DNA of 64,000 nt from VAXT01 sp963827725 (GCA_963827725.1 CAWHBM010000001.1:1054001-1118000), one strand, 5' to 3'. Shown: positions 33,640 through 43,224, counted from the first letter of the stretch. The notes: a model not told the origin generated them from the letters alone. Made by a program: numbers and translations.

Positions 33640-35103
33640 ATGCGCGTCGCCCGCATCGGTCTGCTCGTTGTTCTCGTTCTCGCCGTCTCCGGTTGCGGCG
33701 CGAAGAACGAGGCGTCTTCGAACGGCGCTGCGGAGATCGTCTCGGCGAGCGCTCCCGCTTACGTCTCGATCGACTCCGACCTCAGCTCGGATCAGTGGCA
33801 GCAGGTCGACGAGCTCCTGGGCAAGTTCCCGGGTGCCGAGCTCCTGATCGCGGGAGCCCGCGCTTCGTTCGAGAGCGATTCGGGCCTCGACTACGACCAG
33901 GACGTCAAGCCTGCGCTCGGAGACGAGATCGACCTCGTCTGGCTGGACTACGCAAACGAGGGGATGAATGTGGTCGGCGTGACGAAGCCGGATGACGCGG
34001 AAGCGCTCCGGAGGCTGATCGAGGAGGGAAGCAAGACAGGCTCTGGCCAGCTCGTGTTCGAAGAGAGGGAGGACGGCTGGTTCGTTCTCTCGGACACGCA
34101 GCAGAAGCTCGATCGTTTCCGCAAGCAGGCCGAGTCGGAAGAGAAGCTCTCCGACGATGAGCTCTTCAAGGACGCGCTCGCGGAGCTTCCCGACGAGGCA
34201 CTCGCGCTTTTCTACGCGCGCGGGAAGGGCCTCCTCGAGGCCGCTCGAACCGTCCCAGGCATGGCCATGCCCCCCTTGACGGCCGGTCAGCAGCCGGAGT
34301 TCCTCTCCGCAGCGCTGACCGCTGAAGGCACCGGCTTGCGGCTTGTCGGTGCCAGCCGTGTCGAAGACGATCCGAAGGTTCAGATCGAGTCGTTCGAGTC
34401 GAAGCTTCTCGGCGATGTGCCTGCCGACGCTGTCGCGTTCCTCACGGCGCGCGGGGGCGATGAGCTCGAGCGACAGCTCGAGCAGGACGAGACCCACCGC
34501 AAGAGTCTTCAGGAGCTCGAGCGCATGCTCGGCATCCGCCTCGAGAGCCTGCTCTCGATCGTCTCGCACGAGGTCGGCCTCTACGTCCGACCCGGTTCGC
34601 CTATTCCCGAGGTAACGCTCCTGGTCGACGCGCCCGACGAGCAGGAGGTGCTCGGCCGGGTGAACACGGCACTCGCGGCCTTGACGAAAGACGTCCCGGC
34701 ACAGCCCTGTGAGGCCCCGACGGAGGAGGCGGGAGTCGCCGTCAAGTGCATCGACCTGGGCGACTTTCAACTGCGGACGGCCGCCTTTGACGACAAGGTC
34801 GTCCTCACGACCGGTCCAAGCGCCATCTCGGAGCTGCGTGGCGACGGCCCATGGCTCACCGACGACGACGATTTCAAGAGCGCCCGTGACGCAGCGGGCC
34901 TGCCAGCGGAGAGCACCGGCTTCATGTGGATCGACCTCGAGGACGGGATTCCACTGATCCTGGGCCTGGCCGACGCAACGGGCGCCTCCATCCCCGCCGA
35001 GATTCGCGCGAACATCGAGCCGCTCGGAGCGTTCCTTGCCTGGGCCGAGATCGACGACGACGGTCGCACCGCCTCGTTCACCGCGTTCCTGCAGATCGAC
35101 TAG
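33640..35103 (+). CDS. DUF3352-type lipoprotein
   Basis: 487 residues. A lipobox (LLVVLVLAVSGCGAKNE, Cys about residue 20) marks it as a lipoprotein. The body has two related halves, each with a long helix-strand pattern: FPGAELLIAGARASFESDSG and KPALGDEIDLVWLDYANEGM in the first, RMLGIRLESLLSIVSHEVGL in the second. This fits DUF3352. ATG 33640 lies 7 bases after TAGGAT (33627-33632); ATG 33631 overlaps that -10 box and is less likely. Function unknown, possibly envelope-associated. Confidence 0.78.
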   Translation: MRVARIGLLVVLVLAVSGCGAKNEASSNGAAEIVSASAPAYVSIDSDLSSDQWQQVDELLGKFPGAELLIAGARASFESDSGLDYDQDVKPALGDEIDLVWLDYANEGMNVVGVTKPDDAEALRRLIEEGSKTGSGQLVFEEREDGWFVLSDTQQKLDRFRKQAESEEKLSDDELFKDALAELPDEALALFYARGKGLLEAARTVPGMAMPPLTAGQQPEFLSAALTAEGTGLRLVGASRVEDDPKVQIESFESKLLGDVPADAVAFLTARGGDELERQLEQDETHRKSLQELERMLGIRLESLLSIVSHEVGLYVRPGSPIPEVTLLVDAPDEQEVLGRVNTALAALTKDVPAQPCEAPTEEAGVAVKCIDLGDFQLRTAAFDDKVVLTTGPSAISELRGDGPWLTDDDDFKSARDAAGLPAESTGFMWIDLEDGIPLILGLADATGASIPAEIRANIEPLGAFLAWAEIDDDGRTASFTAFLQID

Positions 35104-35114
35104 CCTTCGCCGCC

Positions 35115-36368
35115 GTGGCTGCGCGCGAGTTTCTCTTCACCTCGGAGTCCGTCACCGAGGGGCATCCGGACAAGATCGCCGACCAGATCTCGGACTCGGT
35201 GCTCGACGCCGTGCTCACCGACGACGTCAACGGCCGCGTCGCCTGCGAGACGCTGATCACGACCGGCCTCGTCGTCGTCGCCGGCGAGATCACGACGGAG
35301 ACCTACGTCGACGTCGCACGGATCGTTCGCGATCGAGTCGCTCAGATCGGCTACACGCACTCGGAGTGGGGATTCGACGCGCACACCTGCGGTGTCGTCG
35401 TCGCAATCGACGAGCAGTCACCCGACATCGCTCAGGGCGTGGACGCCTCGTACGAGGTGCAGCACGATCCCGGCGACGACGACCCGCTCGACAAGCTCGG
35501 CGCGGGCGACCAGGGAATGATGTTCGGGTACGCGACGAGCGAGACGCCGGAGCTGATGCCGCTCCCGATCATGCTCGCGCACAAGATCTGCAAGCGGCTC
35601 GCCGAGGTGCGCAAGGCGGGCGACCTGCCCTACCTGCGCCCAGACGGCAAGGCGCAGGTGACCATCCGGTACGAGGTCGACGAGCACGACGTCCAGCGGC
35701 CGGTCGAGATCGAGCGGATCCTCGTCTCGACGCAGCACTCGGACGGGATCAGCTCGGAGGACTTGATCAAGCCGGACATCGTCGAGCGGGTCCTGCGGCC
35801 GATCCTGCCAACGGATCTCTATGACCCGAAGCGTCTGCAGGACCGCGAGTTCGTCTACGTGAACCCGACCGGCAAGTTCGTGATCGGCGGCCCGATGGGG
35901 GACACCGGCCTGACCGGGCGCAAGATCATCGTCGACACCTACGGCGGCGCCGCACGCCACGGCGGAGGCGCGTTCTCCGGCAAGGACCCGACGAAGGTCG
36001 ACCGCTCGGCGGCGTATGCCGCGCGCTACGTGGCGAAGAACCTCGTCGCCGCGGAGCTCGCCGACCGGATCGAGGTGAACGTCGCGTATGCGATCGGCGT
36101 CGCGCACCCGGTCTCGATCGCCGTGCGTGCGTTCGGCACCGAAAAGATCCCGGTCCCGCGCATCGAGGAGCTCGTGGCCGAGCACTTCGACCTGCGGCCC
36201 GGCGCGATCATCCGCGACCTCGACCTGCAGCGCCCGATCTACTCAAAAACCGCTGCATATGGCCATTTCGGACGCGACGACCACGACTTCACGTGGGAGC
36301 GCACCGACAAGGCCGACGCGCTACGCGCCGCCGCAGGGCTGAACGCGCCCGCGGCTAGCCGGGCCTGA
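35115..36368 (+). CDS. metK: S-adenosylmethionine synthetase
   Basis: 417 residues. TEGHPDKIADQISDSVLDAV, then GAGDQGMMFGYATSETPELM, then FVIGGPMGDTGLTGRKIIVD and YGGAARHGGGAFSGKDPTKV are all standard MAT motifs. GTG 35115 is 8 bases after TAGCCT, giving a leaderless start, and I see no SAM riboswitch in the 11-base gap before it. Its 3' end overlaps the convergent DtxR-family gene by 14 bases. Confidence 0.96.
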   Translation: MAAREFLFTSESVTEGHPDKIADQISDSVLDAVLTDDVNGRVACETLITTGLVVVAGEITTETYVDVARIVRDRVAQIGYTHSEWGFDAHTCGVVVAIDEQSPDIAQGVDASYEVQHDPGDDDPLDKLGAGDQGMMFGYATSETPELMPLPIMLAHKICKRLAEVRKAGDLPYLRPDGKAQVTIRYEVDEHDVQRPVEIERILVSTQHSDGISSEDLIKPDIVERVLRPILPTDLYDPKRLQDREFVYVNPTGKFVIGGPMGDTGLTGRKIIVDTYGGAARHGGGAFSGKDPTKVDRSAAYAARYVAKNLVAAELADRIEVNVAYAIGVAHPVSIAVRAFGTEKIPVPRIEELVAEHFDLRPGAIIRDLDLQRPIYSKTAAYGHFGRDDHDFTWERTDKADALRAAAGLNAPAASRA

Positions 36369-37039
36369 CGAACAGTCCGGCGGCGGCTTTCTCGCCGATT
36401 GCCTGCTCGCGGCCGTTGACCTTTACGGTGAACTGACCCGCCGCGGGCTGCGTCTCGCGCACCTCGATCTTCGTCCCGGGCACGAGGCCCTCGTCGTAGA
36501 ACCAGTGCAGCAGGTCGCCGTCATGCTCCGCGAGGCGGACGATGGTCGCGTCCCCGCCGGGCTCGAGCGCGGCGAGCGGCGCGAGCTCCTTGTTCTCCTC
36601 CTGCTCGAAGGCAGGGTCGACGGGCCAGCCGTGGGGACAACGGTCGGGGTAGCCGAGCTTCTCCTCCATCCGCTCGACCATGTCGTCCGAGAACGTCTCG
36701 CCGATGTCGTCGGCGTAGACGTGCGCCTCTGCGGCCGTGTAGCCCATGAAGTCGGTGAGGAGCCGCTCGACGATCCGGTGCTTGCGGACGACGCGCTCGG
36801 CGCGCTTTCGGCCTGACGGAGTGAGCAGCGCCTCCTTGTGCTCCCCGCGGCGCACGAGGCCCTTCCTTCTCGAGCCGCTTCAGCATCTCGCCGGCCGACG
36901 CCCGCGACACGCCGAGCATCTCGGCGACGCGCGACGCGAGCGTGGGGGAGCCGCTCGACAGCGGGCTGTACTCGCCTATCGGAAAGGCGAGGAAGTAGAT
37001 CGTCTCCAGGTACTCGTCGACTGAGTGTCCCTGCGCCAT
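36355..37039 (-). CDS. DtxR-family metal-dependent repressor (one frame break)
   Basis: About 228 residues after removing one G in the GGGG run near 36863. The winged-helix start SVDEYLETIYFLAFPIGEYS and SRVAEMLGVSRASAGEMLKR are classic, followed by the metal-binding/dimer domain (RIVERLLTDFMGYTAAEAHV, GYPDRCPHGWPVD with the Cys ligand) and the C-terminal SH3-like FeoA domain (LVPGTKIEVRETQPAAGQFT). ATG 37039 lies about 8 bases after TATATT, so it is leaderless. It faces a ZIP transporter across an 18-bp inverted repeat, its probable operator. Mn or Fe/Zn specificity cannot be told from sequence. Confidence 0.85.
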
Positions 37040-37068
37040 CGGTTCGGAATATAGTGCCCCGCGGCCCA

Positions 37069-37086
37069 TGTAAGGTTGCCCTTACA
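37069..37086. promoter_or_regulatory. DtxR-family operator between repressor and ZIP transporter genes
   Basis: TGTAAGG (37069-37075) and CCTTACA (37080-37086) form a perfect 7-bp inverted repeat with a 4-base spacer, resembling known MntR/IdeR-type boxes. The TACAAT at 37083-37088, a likely -10 box for the ZIP gene, overlaps the right half, so binding should block transcription. Confidence 0.75.
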
Positions 37087-37112
37087 ATCAAAGGAAGGAG
37101 GACCAGACCTCG

Positions 37113-37958
37113 ATGTCCACGCCTCAACTGCTTGCTCTCGGTGCGCTCGCCGGCTTCACGATCTTTCTCGGCCTCCCGATCGGCCGCGTCCGGACGACCG
37201 ACACGCGCCTGAAAGCTGCGCTCAGCGCAGCCGCTACCGGGATCTTGCTCTTCCTGCTCATCGAGGTCGTGGAGCACGGCGTTGGCCCCGTCGAGGAAGC
37301 GCTAGAGGGCGCCGTCGACGACGGCCGCTCGTGGCTCGAGTTTGCAGGGCTCGCCGCCCTGTTCGCGGTGGGCGCGAGCGCCGGCCTGATGAGCCTCGTT
37401 TACTACGACCGCTGGATCGGGCGGCAGCGGGGGAAGGCAATGCTCGGCCCGGGCGCCGCTTCGGCCGCCGAGTACGAGCTCTCCTGGGTCGCCCGCCTCT
37501 CGCCGGCGCGCTGGCTCGCACTGCTGATCGCCACCGGAATCGGGCTGCACAACTTCTCCGAGGGCCTCGCCATCGGCCAGTCGGCGGCGCAGGACGAGGT
37601 GGCGCTCGCGCTGCTCCTGATCATCGGCTTCGGCCTCCACAACGCGACTGAAGGCTTCGGGATCGTTGCTCCGATGACGGGGGCCGAGGAGCGGCCTTCA
37701 TGGGGCTTTCTCGGGCTGCTCGGCTTGATCGGCGGCGCGCCCACTTTTCTGGGCACGCTGATCGGCCAGTCGTTCGTGAGCGAAACAGTCGAGGTTGCAT
37801 TCCTGGCGCTCGCCGCCGGCTCGCTGCTGTACGTCGTCATCCAGCTGATGCATGTGAACCGTCAGCTCGGGCACACCGTGCTCGTTGCCTGGATGCTGCT
37901 GGCCGGCCTGTTCCTCGGCTTCGGTACCGAGTTCGTGATCGAGGCCGCGGGAGGCTAG
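37113..37958 (+). CDS. ZIP family metal transporter
   Basis: 281 residues with about eight transmembrane helices. The metal-pathway motifs are GIGLHNFSEGLAIGQSAAQ (helix IV) and GFGLHNATEGFGIVAPMTG (helix V), with HN..EG in both. The substrate is a divalent metal, most likely Zn, Mn or Fe. ATG 37113 is preceded by GGAAGGAGG, one of the clearer SD sequences in the window. The opposing DtxR-family gene and the intervening operator suggest repression when metal is abundant. Confidence 0.9.
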   Translation: MSTPQLLALGALAGFTIFLGLPIGRVRTTDTRLKAALSAAATGILLFLLIEVVEHGVGPVEEALEGAVDDGRSWLEFAGLAALFAVGASAGLMSLVYYDRWIGRQRGKAMLGPGAASAAEYELSWVARLSPARWLALLIATGIGLHNFSEGLAIGQSAAQDEVALALLLIIGFGLHNATEGFGIVAPMTGAEERPSWGFLGLLGLIGGAPTFLGTLIGQSFVSETVEVAFLALAAGSLLYVVIQLMHVNRQLGHTVLVAWMLLAGLFLGFGTEFVIEAAGG

Positions 37959-37989
37959 CTAGGCCGAGACCGGCGGTAGCCTCCGCTGG

Positions 37990-39922
37990 GTGTCGCGCTA
38001 TCGCCTCGGTCTACCCGCTCGTGACGACGCGCGCGCTCGCGCGCCCCTTCACGTACGAGGTGCCCGACGAGGCCGAGCGGGGGGCCGTCGTGTCGATTCG
38101 GCTCGGTGGCGCGAAGCAGCGCGGCGTCGTGGTCGACGTCGCTGACGAGCCGCCCGCTGGAATCAAGATCGCGCCGATCGAGCGCCTGGAAGAATCGCTT
38201 CCGCCCGCGCTCATCGAGCTCGCGCTGTGGGTCGCGGACTACTACGGCTCGACACCAGGGCGCGCGCTCGCGCTCGTCGCGCCCTCGAAGCGAGAGAGAC
38301 GGAAGGAGCTGCCGCAGCCGGCCGAGCGCGATTCGCTGCCGGGGGAGCCGGAGCCGGAGAGCCTCACCGCGTCACAGGAGCGTGCGCTGGCCAGGCTGCG
38401 CGAGGCGTCCGCGGCCGAGGGTGGCCATTTCCTGCTCTACGGAGCGACGGGGAGCGGGAAGACCGAGGTCTACCTCCAGGCGGCAGGTGATGCGCTCGAG
38501 CGCGGGCTCGGTGTGATCGTCCTCGTGCCGGAGATCGCGCTGGCGCCGCAGACAGTCGGCCGGTTCCGGGCGCGCTTCGGCGATCGGGTCGCGATCCTCC
38601 ATTCGTCGCTGACCGAGGCCGAGCGCCGCGACGAGCGCGAGCGGATCGCGTCCGGGGAGGCGCCGATCGTGGTCGGGGCGCGGTCGGCCATCTTCGCTCC
38701 GCTGCCGAGGGTCGGCCTCATCTGCGTCGACGAAGAGCACGACGCCGCGTACAAGCAGGAGTCCGATCCGCGCTACGACGCGCGAACCGTCGCGGCAAAG
38801 CGGGCCTCGATCGAGGGCGCCGTGGCGATCTACGGAAGCGCCACGCCCAGGCCGGAGAGCTGGGAGGCTCTCGAGCGCCTCGATCTGGGCGAGCGAGTCG
38901 GCGCGGAGCTTCCGCCCGTGAGGATCGTCGACCTGCGCGGCGAAGCCGGCTATCCGCTCTCGGCCCCGCTTCTGGCCGCGCTCGGCAAGGTCGCCGAGGA
39001 TGGCGGCAAGGCGATCCTCCTGCTCAACCGGCGTGGACTCGCGCCCGCGCTGCACTGCCGAGCTTGCGGCGAGACGCGCCGCTGCCCCAACTGCGACGTC
39101 GCGCTCGTCCTCCATCGTGACGAGCACCTGCACTGTCACCACTGCGCGTTCGTCGAGCCCATGCCCGAGGCCTGCCCTGAGTGCGGCTCCGTCGAGCTGG
39201 CGCGGATCGGCGCTGGGACCCAGCGGCTCGAGCGCGAGCTGGAGGAACGCGTCCCGGAGCTGGAGCGCTTTCGCCTCGATGCCGACGCCGTCGCCGAGCG
39301 GGGAGCGCTCATGGAAACGCTGCGCCGCTTCGCAGCTTCCGACCGCGCGGTGCTCGTCGGAACGCAGATCGTCGCCAAGGGGCACCACTTCACGGGTGTC
39401 TCGCTCGCGGCCGTGATCGACGCCGATACGGGGCTGGGCGTCCCGGACTTCCGCGCGGAGGAGCGAACGTTTCAGCTCGTCACCCAGCTCGCGGGAAGAA
39501 GTGGGCGCGACGCGCCGGGCCGCGTGATCGTCCAGAGCTTCCAGCCCGAGTCGCGCGCGGTTGCTCTTGCGGCGCGGCACGACGTGGCGGGGTTCCTGGA
39601 AGGGGAGCTCGCCCGGCGAAAGGAGCTCGGCTACCCGCCGTTCCGGCACATCGTCCGGGTGCTCATCTCGGGACCGGACCGGGACGACGTGATGCAGGCC
39701 GGGCGGGAGCTGGGCGAAGGGCTCGCAGGTATCGCCGGAGACCTCCTCGGGCCGGCGGAGCTCTTTCGTGTTCGCGGTCGCTTCCGCGCACAGCTCGTCG
39801 TGAAGACCGAGCGCCCGCGCGAGGTGGCTTCACGCGCCGCGAACCTGCTCGGCGCGGGCGCGCCCGCGATGCGCGAGGCCAACCTGTCCGCGGTCGTCGA
39901 CGTGGATCCCCAAAGCGTCTGA
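37990..39922 (+). CDS. priA: Primosomal protein N' (PriA) (one frame break at the start)
   Basis: About 643 residues. GATGSGKTEVYLQAAGDALE is Walker A, CVDEEHDAAYKQESDPRYDA is the DEEH box, and two Cys pairs follow in CRACGETRRCPNCDVAL and CHHCAFVEPMPEACPECGS (zinc sites). The frame leads back past its first codons without a start, but a GTG at 37990, 7 bases after TAGCCT, gives MSR followed by IASVYPLVTTRALARPF if one T (37999) is removed. I therefore put the start at 37990. The 3'-5' helicase restarts stalled forks. It heads priA-def-fmt-rpe-ribD. Confidence 0.88.
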
Positions 39923-39936
39923 CTAGACTCGGAATC

Positions 39937-40497
39937 GTGGCCGAGGAAGAACGAGTCGCAACCGACGAGCTCGACCCACAAGCCGAAGCAGCACGGCGGC
40001 TGGCGCTCGCCCAGATCCGGCAGTACCCGGACCCGGTGCTGCGCCTGCAGGCCCAGGAAGTGGAGTCCTTCGACGAGGATCTCGCGCAGCTCGTCGAGCG
40101 CATGACCCGGCTGATGCAGGACGCGCGCGGGGTCGGCTTGGCGGCGACGCAGGTGGGCATTCTCCGGCGCGTCGTCGTGTTGCAGACCGATGACGAGGAC
40201 GAGCCCCGCGTGCTCGTCAACCCGACGATCGTCGATCGTTCGGAGCTAACCGAGGAAGACAGCGAGGGCTGCCTCTCGCTGCAGGGCGTGGTCGTTCCCG
40301 TTGAGCGCTCGATCACGCTCCGTGTCGAGGCGCGGGACGCGGGCGGCGAGCCCGTGGAGCTCGAGCTCGAGGGCCTCGCTGCCCGCGTCGCTCAACACGA
40401 GGTCGACCATCTCGACGGCATCCTCATCGTCGACAGGACGACGCCCGAAGGCCGCCGCGAGGCGCTTGCCGTCTTGCGGCAGGCAGCCGCGCTTTGA
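39937..40497 (+). CDS. def: Peptide deformylase
   Basis: 186 residues from GTG 39937, 9 bases after TAGACT. The three deformylase motifs are intact: GVGLAATQVG, EGCLSLQG and QHEVDHLDG (the HExDH metal motif). It carries an acidic N-terminal extension of about 25 residues (EEERVATDELDPQAEAARRL). It removes formyl from nascent chains and overlaps fmt by 4 bases (TTGA), the usual def-fmt pair. Confidence 0.95.
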   Translation: MAEEERVATDELDPQAEAARRLALAQIRQYPDPVLRLQAQEVESFDEDLAQLVERMTRLMQDARGVGLAATQVGILRRVVVLQTDDEDEPRVLVNPTIVDRSELTEEDSEGCLSLQGVVVPVERSITLRVEARDAGGEPVELELEGLAARVAQHEVDHLDGILIVDRTTPEGRREALAVLRQAAAL

Positions 40498-41288
40498 AAA
40501 TTGCCGTCGCGGCGACGGCGCCGCTCGGAGCGGACGTGCTCGAACGGTTGAGCGGAAACCACGAGATTTCTTTCCTGATCACGCGGCCGGACCGGCCTCA
40601 GGGCCGAGGTCGCCGAGTGGGCGCGCCGCCGGCGAAGGAGGTGGCCGAGCGGTTGGGGATCGAGGTGCGCCAGCCGGAGAAGCTCGACGAGTCAACCAAC
40701 CTCGGCGCCGCCGACACAGTCGTCGTCGTCGCGTACGGCGCGCTCATCCCGGCCGCCTTGCTCGATAGGGCGAACTGGCTCAACGTGCATCCGTCGAACC
40801 TCCCGCTCTGGCGCGGCGCGGCCCCGATCGAGCGAGCGATCATGGCGGGGGACGAGGAGAGCGGGGTCTCGGTGATCCGGCTCGTCGAGGAGCTCGACGC
40901 CGGACCGGTCGGCGCGTGGCACAACCTTTGGGTGGGCGGCGACACGACTGCCGGCGACGTGTACGCCGAGGTGGCGCGTCTCGCGCCTGACCTCATCGAC
41001 GAGGCGCTCGCCAACGACTCGTTCGAACCGCAAGAGGGAGAGCCCACATATGCGGACAAGATCGGGCCGGCCGACCGCGAGCTCGACTGGTCGCGGCCTG
41101 CCAAGGACCTCCATGACCGGATCCGCGCGCTGTCTCCGCATATCGGCGCCCGCGGCGTGGTGGAGGGCCACAACGTGATCGTCTGGCGCTCGCGTCTCGA
41201 CGGCGGAAGGCTAGAACTCATCGAGGTCCAGCCCGAGGGTGGGAGACGCATGTCGTACGACGCGTGGCTCCGCGGCTTACGCTCCTGA
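40494..41288 (+). CDS. fmt: Methionyl-tRNA formyltransferase (short)
   Basis: 264 residues from TTG 40494; E. coli Fmt has about 315. VHPSNLPLWRGAAPIERAIM holds the catalytic His region, SVIRLVEELDAGPVGAWHN follows, and a reduced C-terminal OB domain (ALSPHIGARGVVEGHNVIVW) remains. The C-terminal domain that contacts tRNA is shortened; whether this affects specificity is unknown. It uses 10-formyl-THF to formylate Met-tRNA. It is directly followed by rpe. Confidence 0.9.
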   Translation: MKIAVAATAPLGADVLERLSGNHEISFLITRPDRPQGRGRRVGAPPAKEVAERLGIEVRQPEKLDESTNLGAADTVVVVAYGALIPAALLDRANWLNVHPSNLPLWRGAAPIERAIMAGDEESGVSVIRLVEELDAGPVGAWHNLWVGGDTTAGDVYAEVARLAPDLIDEALANDSFEPQEGEPTYADKIGPADRELDWSRPAKDLHDRIRALSPHIGARGVVEGHNVIVWRSRLDGGRLELIEVQPEGGRRMSYDAWLRGLRS

Positions 41289-41289
41289 C

Positions 41290-41970
41290 ATGAGCTGGAG
41301 CGACTGGGTACGTGGTCTCGAAATCGAGCCGTCGCTCTACGGCGCTGACTTCTCGCGGCTCGGCGAGCAGATAGAGACCCTGCTGCGGGCGGATGCGCGG
41401 ATCTTCCACTTCGACGTCGGTGACGGGCACTTCGTAGAGCCGATCACGATCGGCCCCATCGTCCTCAAGTCGATCGCGCCGATCGTGCACCGCGTCGGCG
41501 GCGTGCTCGACTGCCACCTCATGGTCGAGAATCCGGAGAGGCACTTCCGGCAGATCGCCGACGCCGGTGGCGACAGTGTCACTGTCCACTTCGAGGCCTG
41601 CGATGACCTCCCGGACGTGATCCGGCTGGCGCGCGAGCTCGAGCTCGGAGTCGGCGTCGCTTTCAACCCGGAGACCGAGCCCGAGGAAGTGGCTGCGGCG
41701 GCCGGGGGGCTCGTCGACCTGGTGCTCTGCATGAGCATCCATCCCGGGTATTCGGGGCAGCCCTTCATGCCGGAGTCCATTCCTCGAATTCGTCGCCTGC
41801 GCGAGCTGTTGCCCGAAGCCACTCACGTGCAGGTGGATGGCGGAGTCGGTCTGGACAACGCGGCCGAGGCGCGCGATGCCGGCGCGAACCTCCTCGTCGC
41901 GGCAACGAGCGTGTTCGGGCAAGAGGACATCGGCGAGGCATACCGGGGCCTCGTCCAGGCGATTTCCTGA
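41290..41970 (+). CDS. rpe: Ribulose-phosphate 3-epimerase
   Basis: 226 residues. EIEPSLYGADFSRLGEQIET opens the barrel; FHFDVGDGHFVEPITIGPIV carries the metal-binding Asp; CMSIHPGYSGQPFMPESIPR and VQVDGGVGLDNAAEARDAGA complete the family motifs. ATG 41290 follows TACGCT by 6 bases within the 1-base gap after fmt, so an internal start is possible. It interconverts ribulose- and xylulose-5-phosphate, giving the ribulose 5-phosphate used by RibBA. Confidence 0.93.
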   Translation: MSWSDWVRGLEIEPSLYGADFSRLGEQIETLLRADARIFHFDVGDGHFVEPITIGPIVLKSIAPIVHRVGGVLDCHLMVENPERHFRQIADAGGDSVTVHFEACDDLPDVIRLARELELGVGVAFNPETEPEEVAAAAGGLVDLVLCMSIHPGYSGQPFMPESIPRIRRLRELLPEATHVQVDGGVGLDNAAEARDAGANLLVAATSVFGQEDIGEAYRGLVQAIS

Positions 41971-42905
41971 TGCTCGAGCGGGCGCTCGAGCTTGCCGAGC
42001 GCGGGCGCGGAACGACGCATCCGAACCCCGTTGTCGGAGCGGTCGTCGTGCGAGACGGCGAGGTCGTCGGTGAGGGGTGGCACGAGCAGAGAGGCGGGCC
42101 GCATGCCGAGGTGGTCGCTCTCGGGGCGGCGGGAGAAGCCGCTCGCGGCGCCACGCTCTACGTGACGCTCGAGCCGTGCTCCCACCATGGGCGCACACCG
42201 CCCTGCGTGGACGCGGTTCTCGAAGCCGGCATCGCCTGTGTCGTCGCCGGAGCGATCGATCCTCATCCGGAGCACGGAGGCGGGCTCGATCGGCTGCGGG
42301 CGGCAGGTGTCGAGGTCGAGCTGGTCGACTCCTTCGAGGCGCGGGCGCAGAACGAAGCCTGGCGGACTTGGGTGTCAGAGAAGCGGCCCTTCGTCACGTA
42401 CAAGGCGGCGGTGACGCTCGACGGGCGGATGACCATGCCCGGGGAGCGCTGGGTCTCCGGCGAGGAGAGCCGTCGGCTCGTGCACGAGCTGCGGGCCGCC
42501 TCCGACGCCGTCGCGGTCGGTATGGGCACCGTCCGCGCCGACAACCCCGGGCTCGACGCGCGCGGCGTGGACGCTGCGCGCCAGCCCCGGCGCATCGCGT
42601 TCGGCCGAGGGCCGTTGCCGGAAGGCTCCGGGCTCGAACTGCTCAGCGGGTCGCTGGAGGACGAGCTCAGGCGCCTCGCGGAGCAAGGTGTGCAGTCGCT
42701 GCTGCTGGAAGGAGGCCCGACGCTCGCCGCATCGTTTTTCGGCGCCGGCCTCGTCGACAAGCTGATGCTGTTCGTCGCCCCAAAGCTCTCCGGGGACGGG
42801 CCGGGCCTCGTCTCGACGCTGCGCGTGCCCGTAACGCTTACCCGTTTGAGCGCACGCCCCGTCGGAGAAGATGTCCTCGTGTCGGCCTACGTTCACGAGC
42901 CCTGA
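41970..42905 (+). CDS. ribD: Bifunctional riboflavin deaminase/reductase
   Basis: 311 residues. The deaminase domain shows the zinc motifs GGPHAEVVAL and EPCSHHGRTPPCVDAVLEAG; the reductase domain starts near RPFVTYKAAVTLDGRMTMPG and includes LLLEGGPTLAASFFGAGLVD. It catalyses steps two and three of riboflavin synthesis. It overlaps rpe by one base (ATGA-like). The N-terminus is shorter than usual (starts MLERALELAERGRGTTHPNP). Confidence 0.92.
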   Translation: MLERALELAERGRGTTHPNPVVGAVVVRDGEVVGEGWHEQRGGPHAEVVALGAAGEAARGATLYVTLEPCSHHGRTPPCVDAVLEAGIACVVAGAIDPHPEHGGGLDRLRAAGVEVELVDSFEARAQNEAWRTWVSEKRPFVTYKAAVTLDGRMTMPGERWVSGEESRRLVHELRAASDAVAVGMGTVRADNPGLDARGVDAARQPRRIAFGRGPLPEGSGLELLSGSLEDELRRLAEQGVQSLLLEGGPTLAASFFGAGLVDKLMLFVAPKLSGDGPGLVSTLRVPVTLTRLSARPVGEDVLVSAYVHEP

Positions 42906-42912
42906 GCCGGAA

Positions 42913-43146
42913 ATGCGCACCGACGATCGAGTGATCAGGCTGATCTCGCAGTGGCTCGGGGGCCACCTGGGCAATGCGGAGCTCCTGCGCGGGATCGAGG
43001 AGACCGATTTGGAGGGACTCGCGCCCGGTCAGACCCAGGCGCTGGCCGAGCTGACCGAGTTCCTTGCCCGCGCCAAGCCCGGGGAGCGGGGCGATCTGGA
43101 GATGGTCGCCCGCGAAACGCTCGAAGCGCTGGCGCACGGCGAGTAA
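42913..43146 (+). CDS. Uncharacterised 77-aa helical protein between ribD and ribE
   Basis: MRTDDRVIRLISQWLGGHLG followed by NAELLRGIEETDLEGLAPGQ and EFLARAKPGERGDLEMVARE; all-helical, acidic, no recognised domain. ATG 42913 follows the ribD stop by 7 bases and has no clear SD, although GCCGGAAA lies upstream. It may be translationally coupled to ribD. A GGGG/CCCC hairpin follows at about 43163-43175. Confidence 0.55.
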   Translation: MRTDDRVIRLISQWLGGHLGNAELLRGIEETDLEGLAPGQTQALAELTEFLARAKPGERGDLEMVARETLEALAHGE

Positions 43147-43207
43147 TTCCGACCCTTTAGTTAGGGGTGACGCCCCGCACCCCCGATGTGAGCGTAGCCG
43201 TGAAATT

Positions 43208-43224
43208 CGCACGCGTGGGTGACG
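43208..43224. promoter_or_regulatory. 17-bp CACGCGTG-core motif, copy 2
   Basis: Identical to 15967-15983. It lies 50 bases before the ribE start, in an otherwise gene-free stretch of 127 bases that has no FMN riboswitch features. Function unknown. Confidence 0.4.

Noticed and set aside
35104..35114. SAM riboswitch upstream of metK
   Set aside because: Only 11 bases separate metK from the preceding gene and the start appears leaderless.
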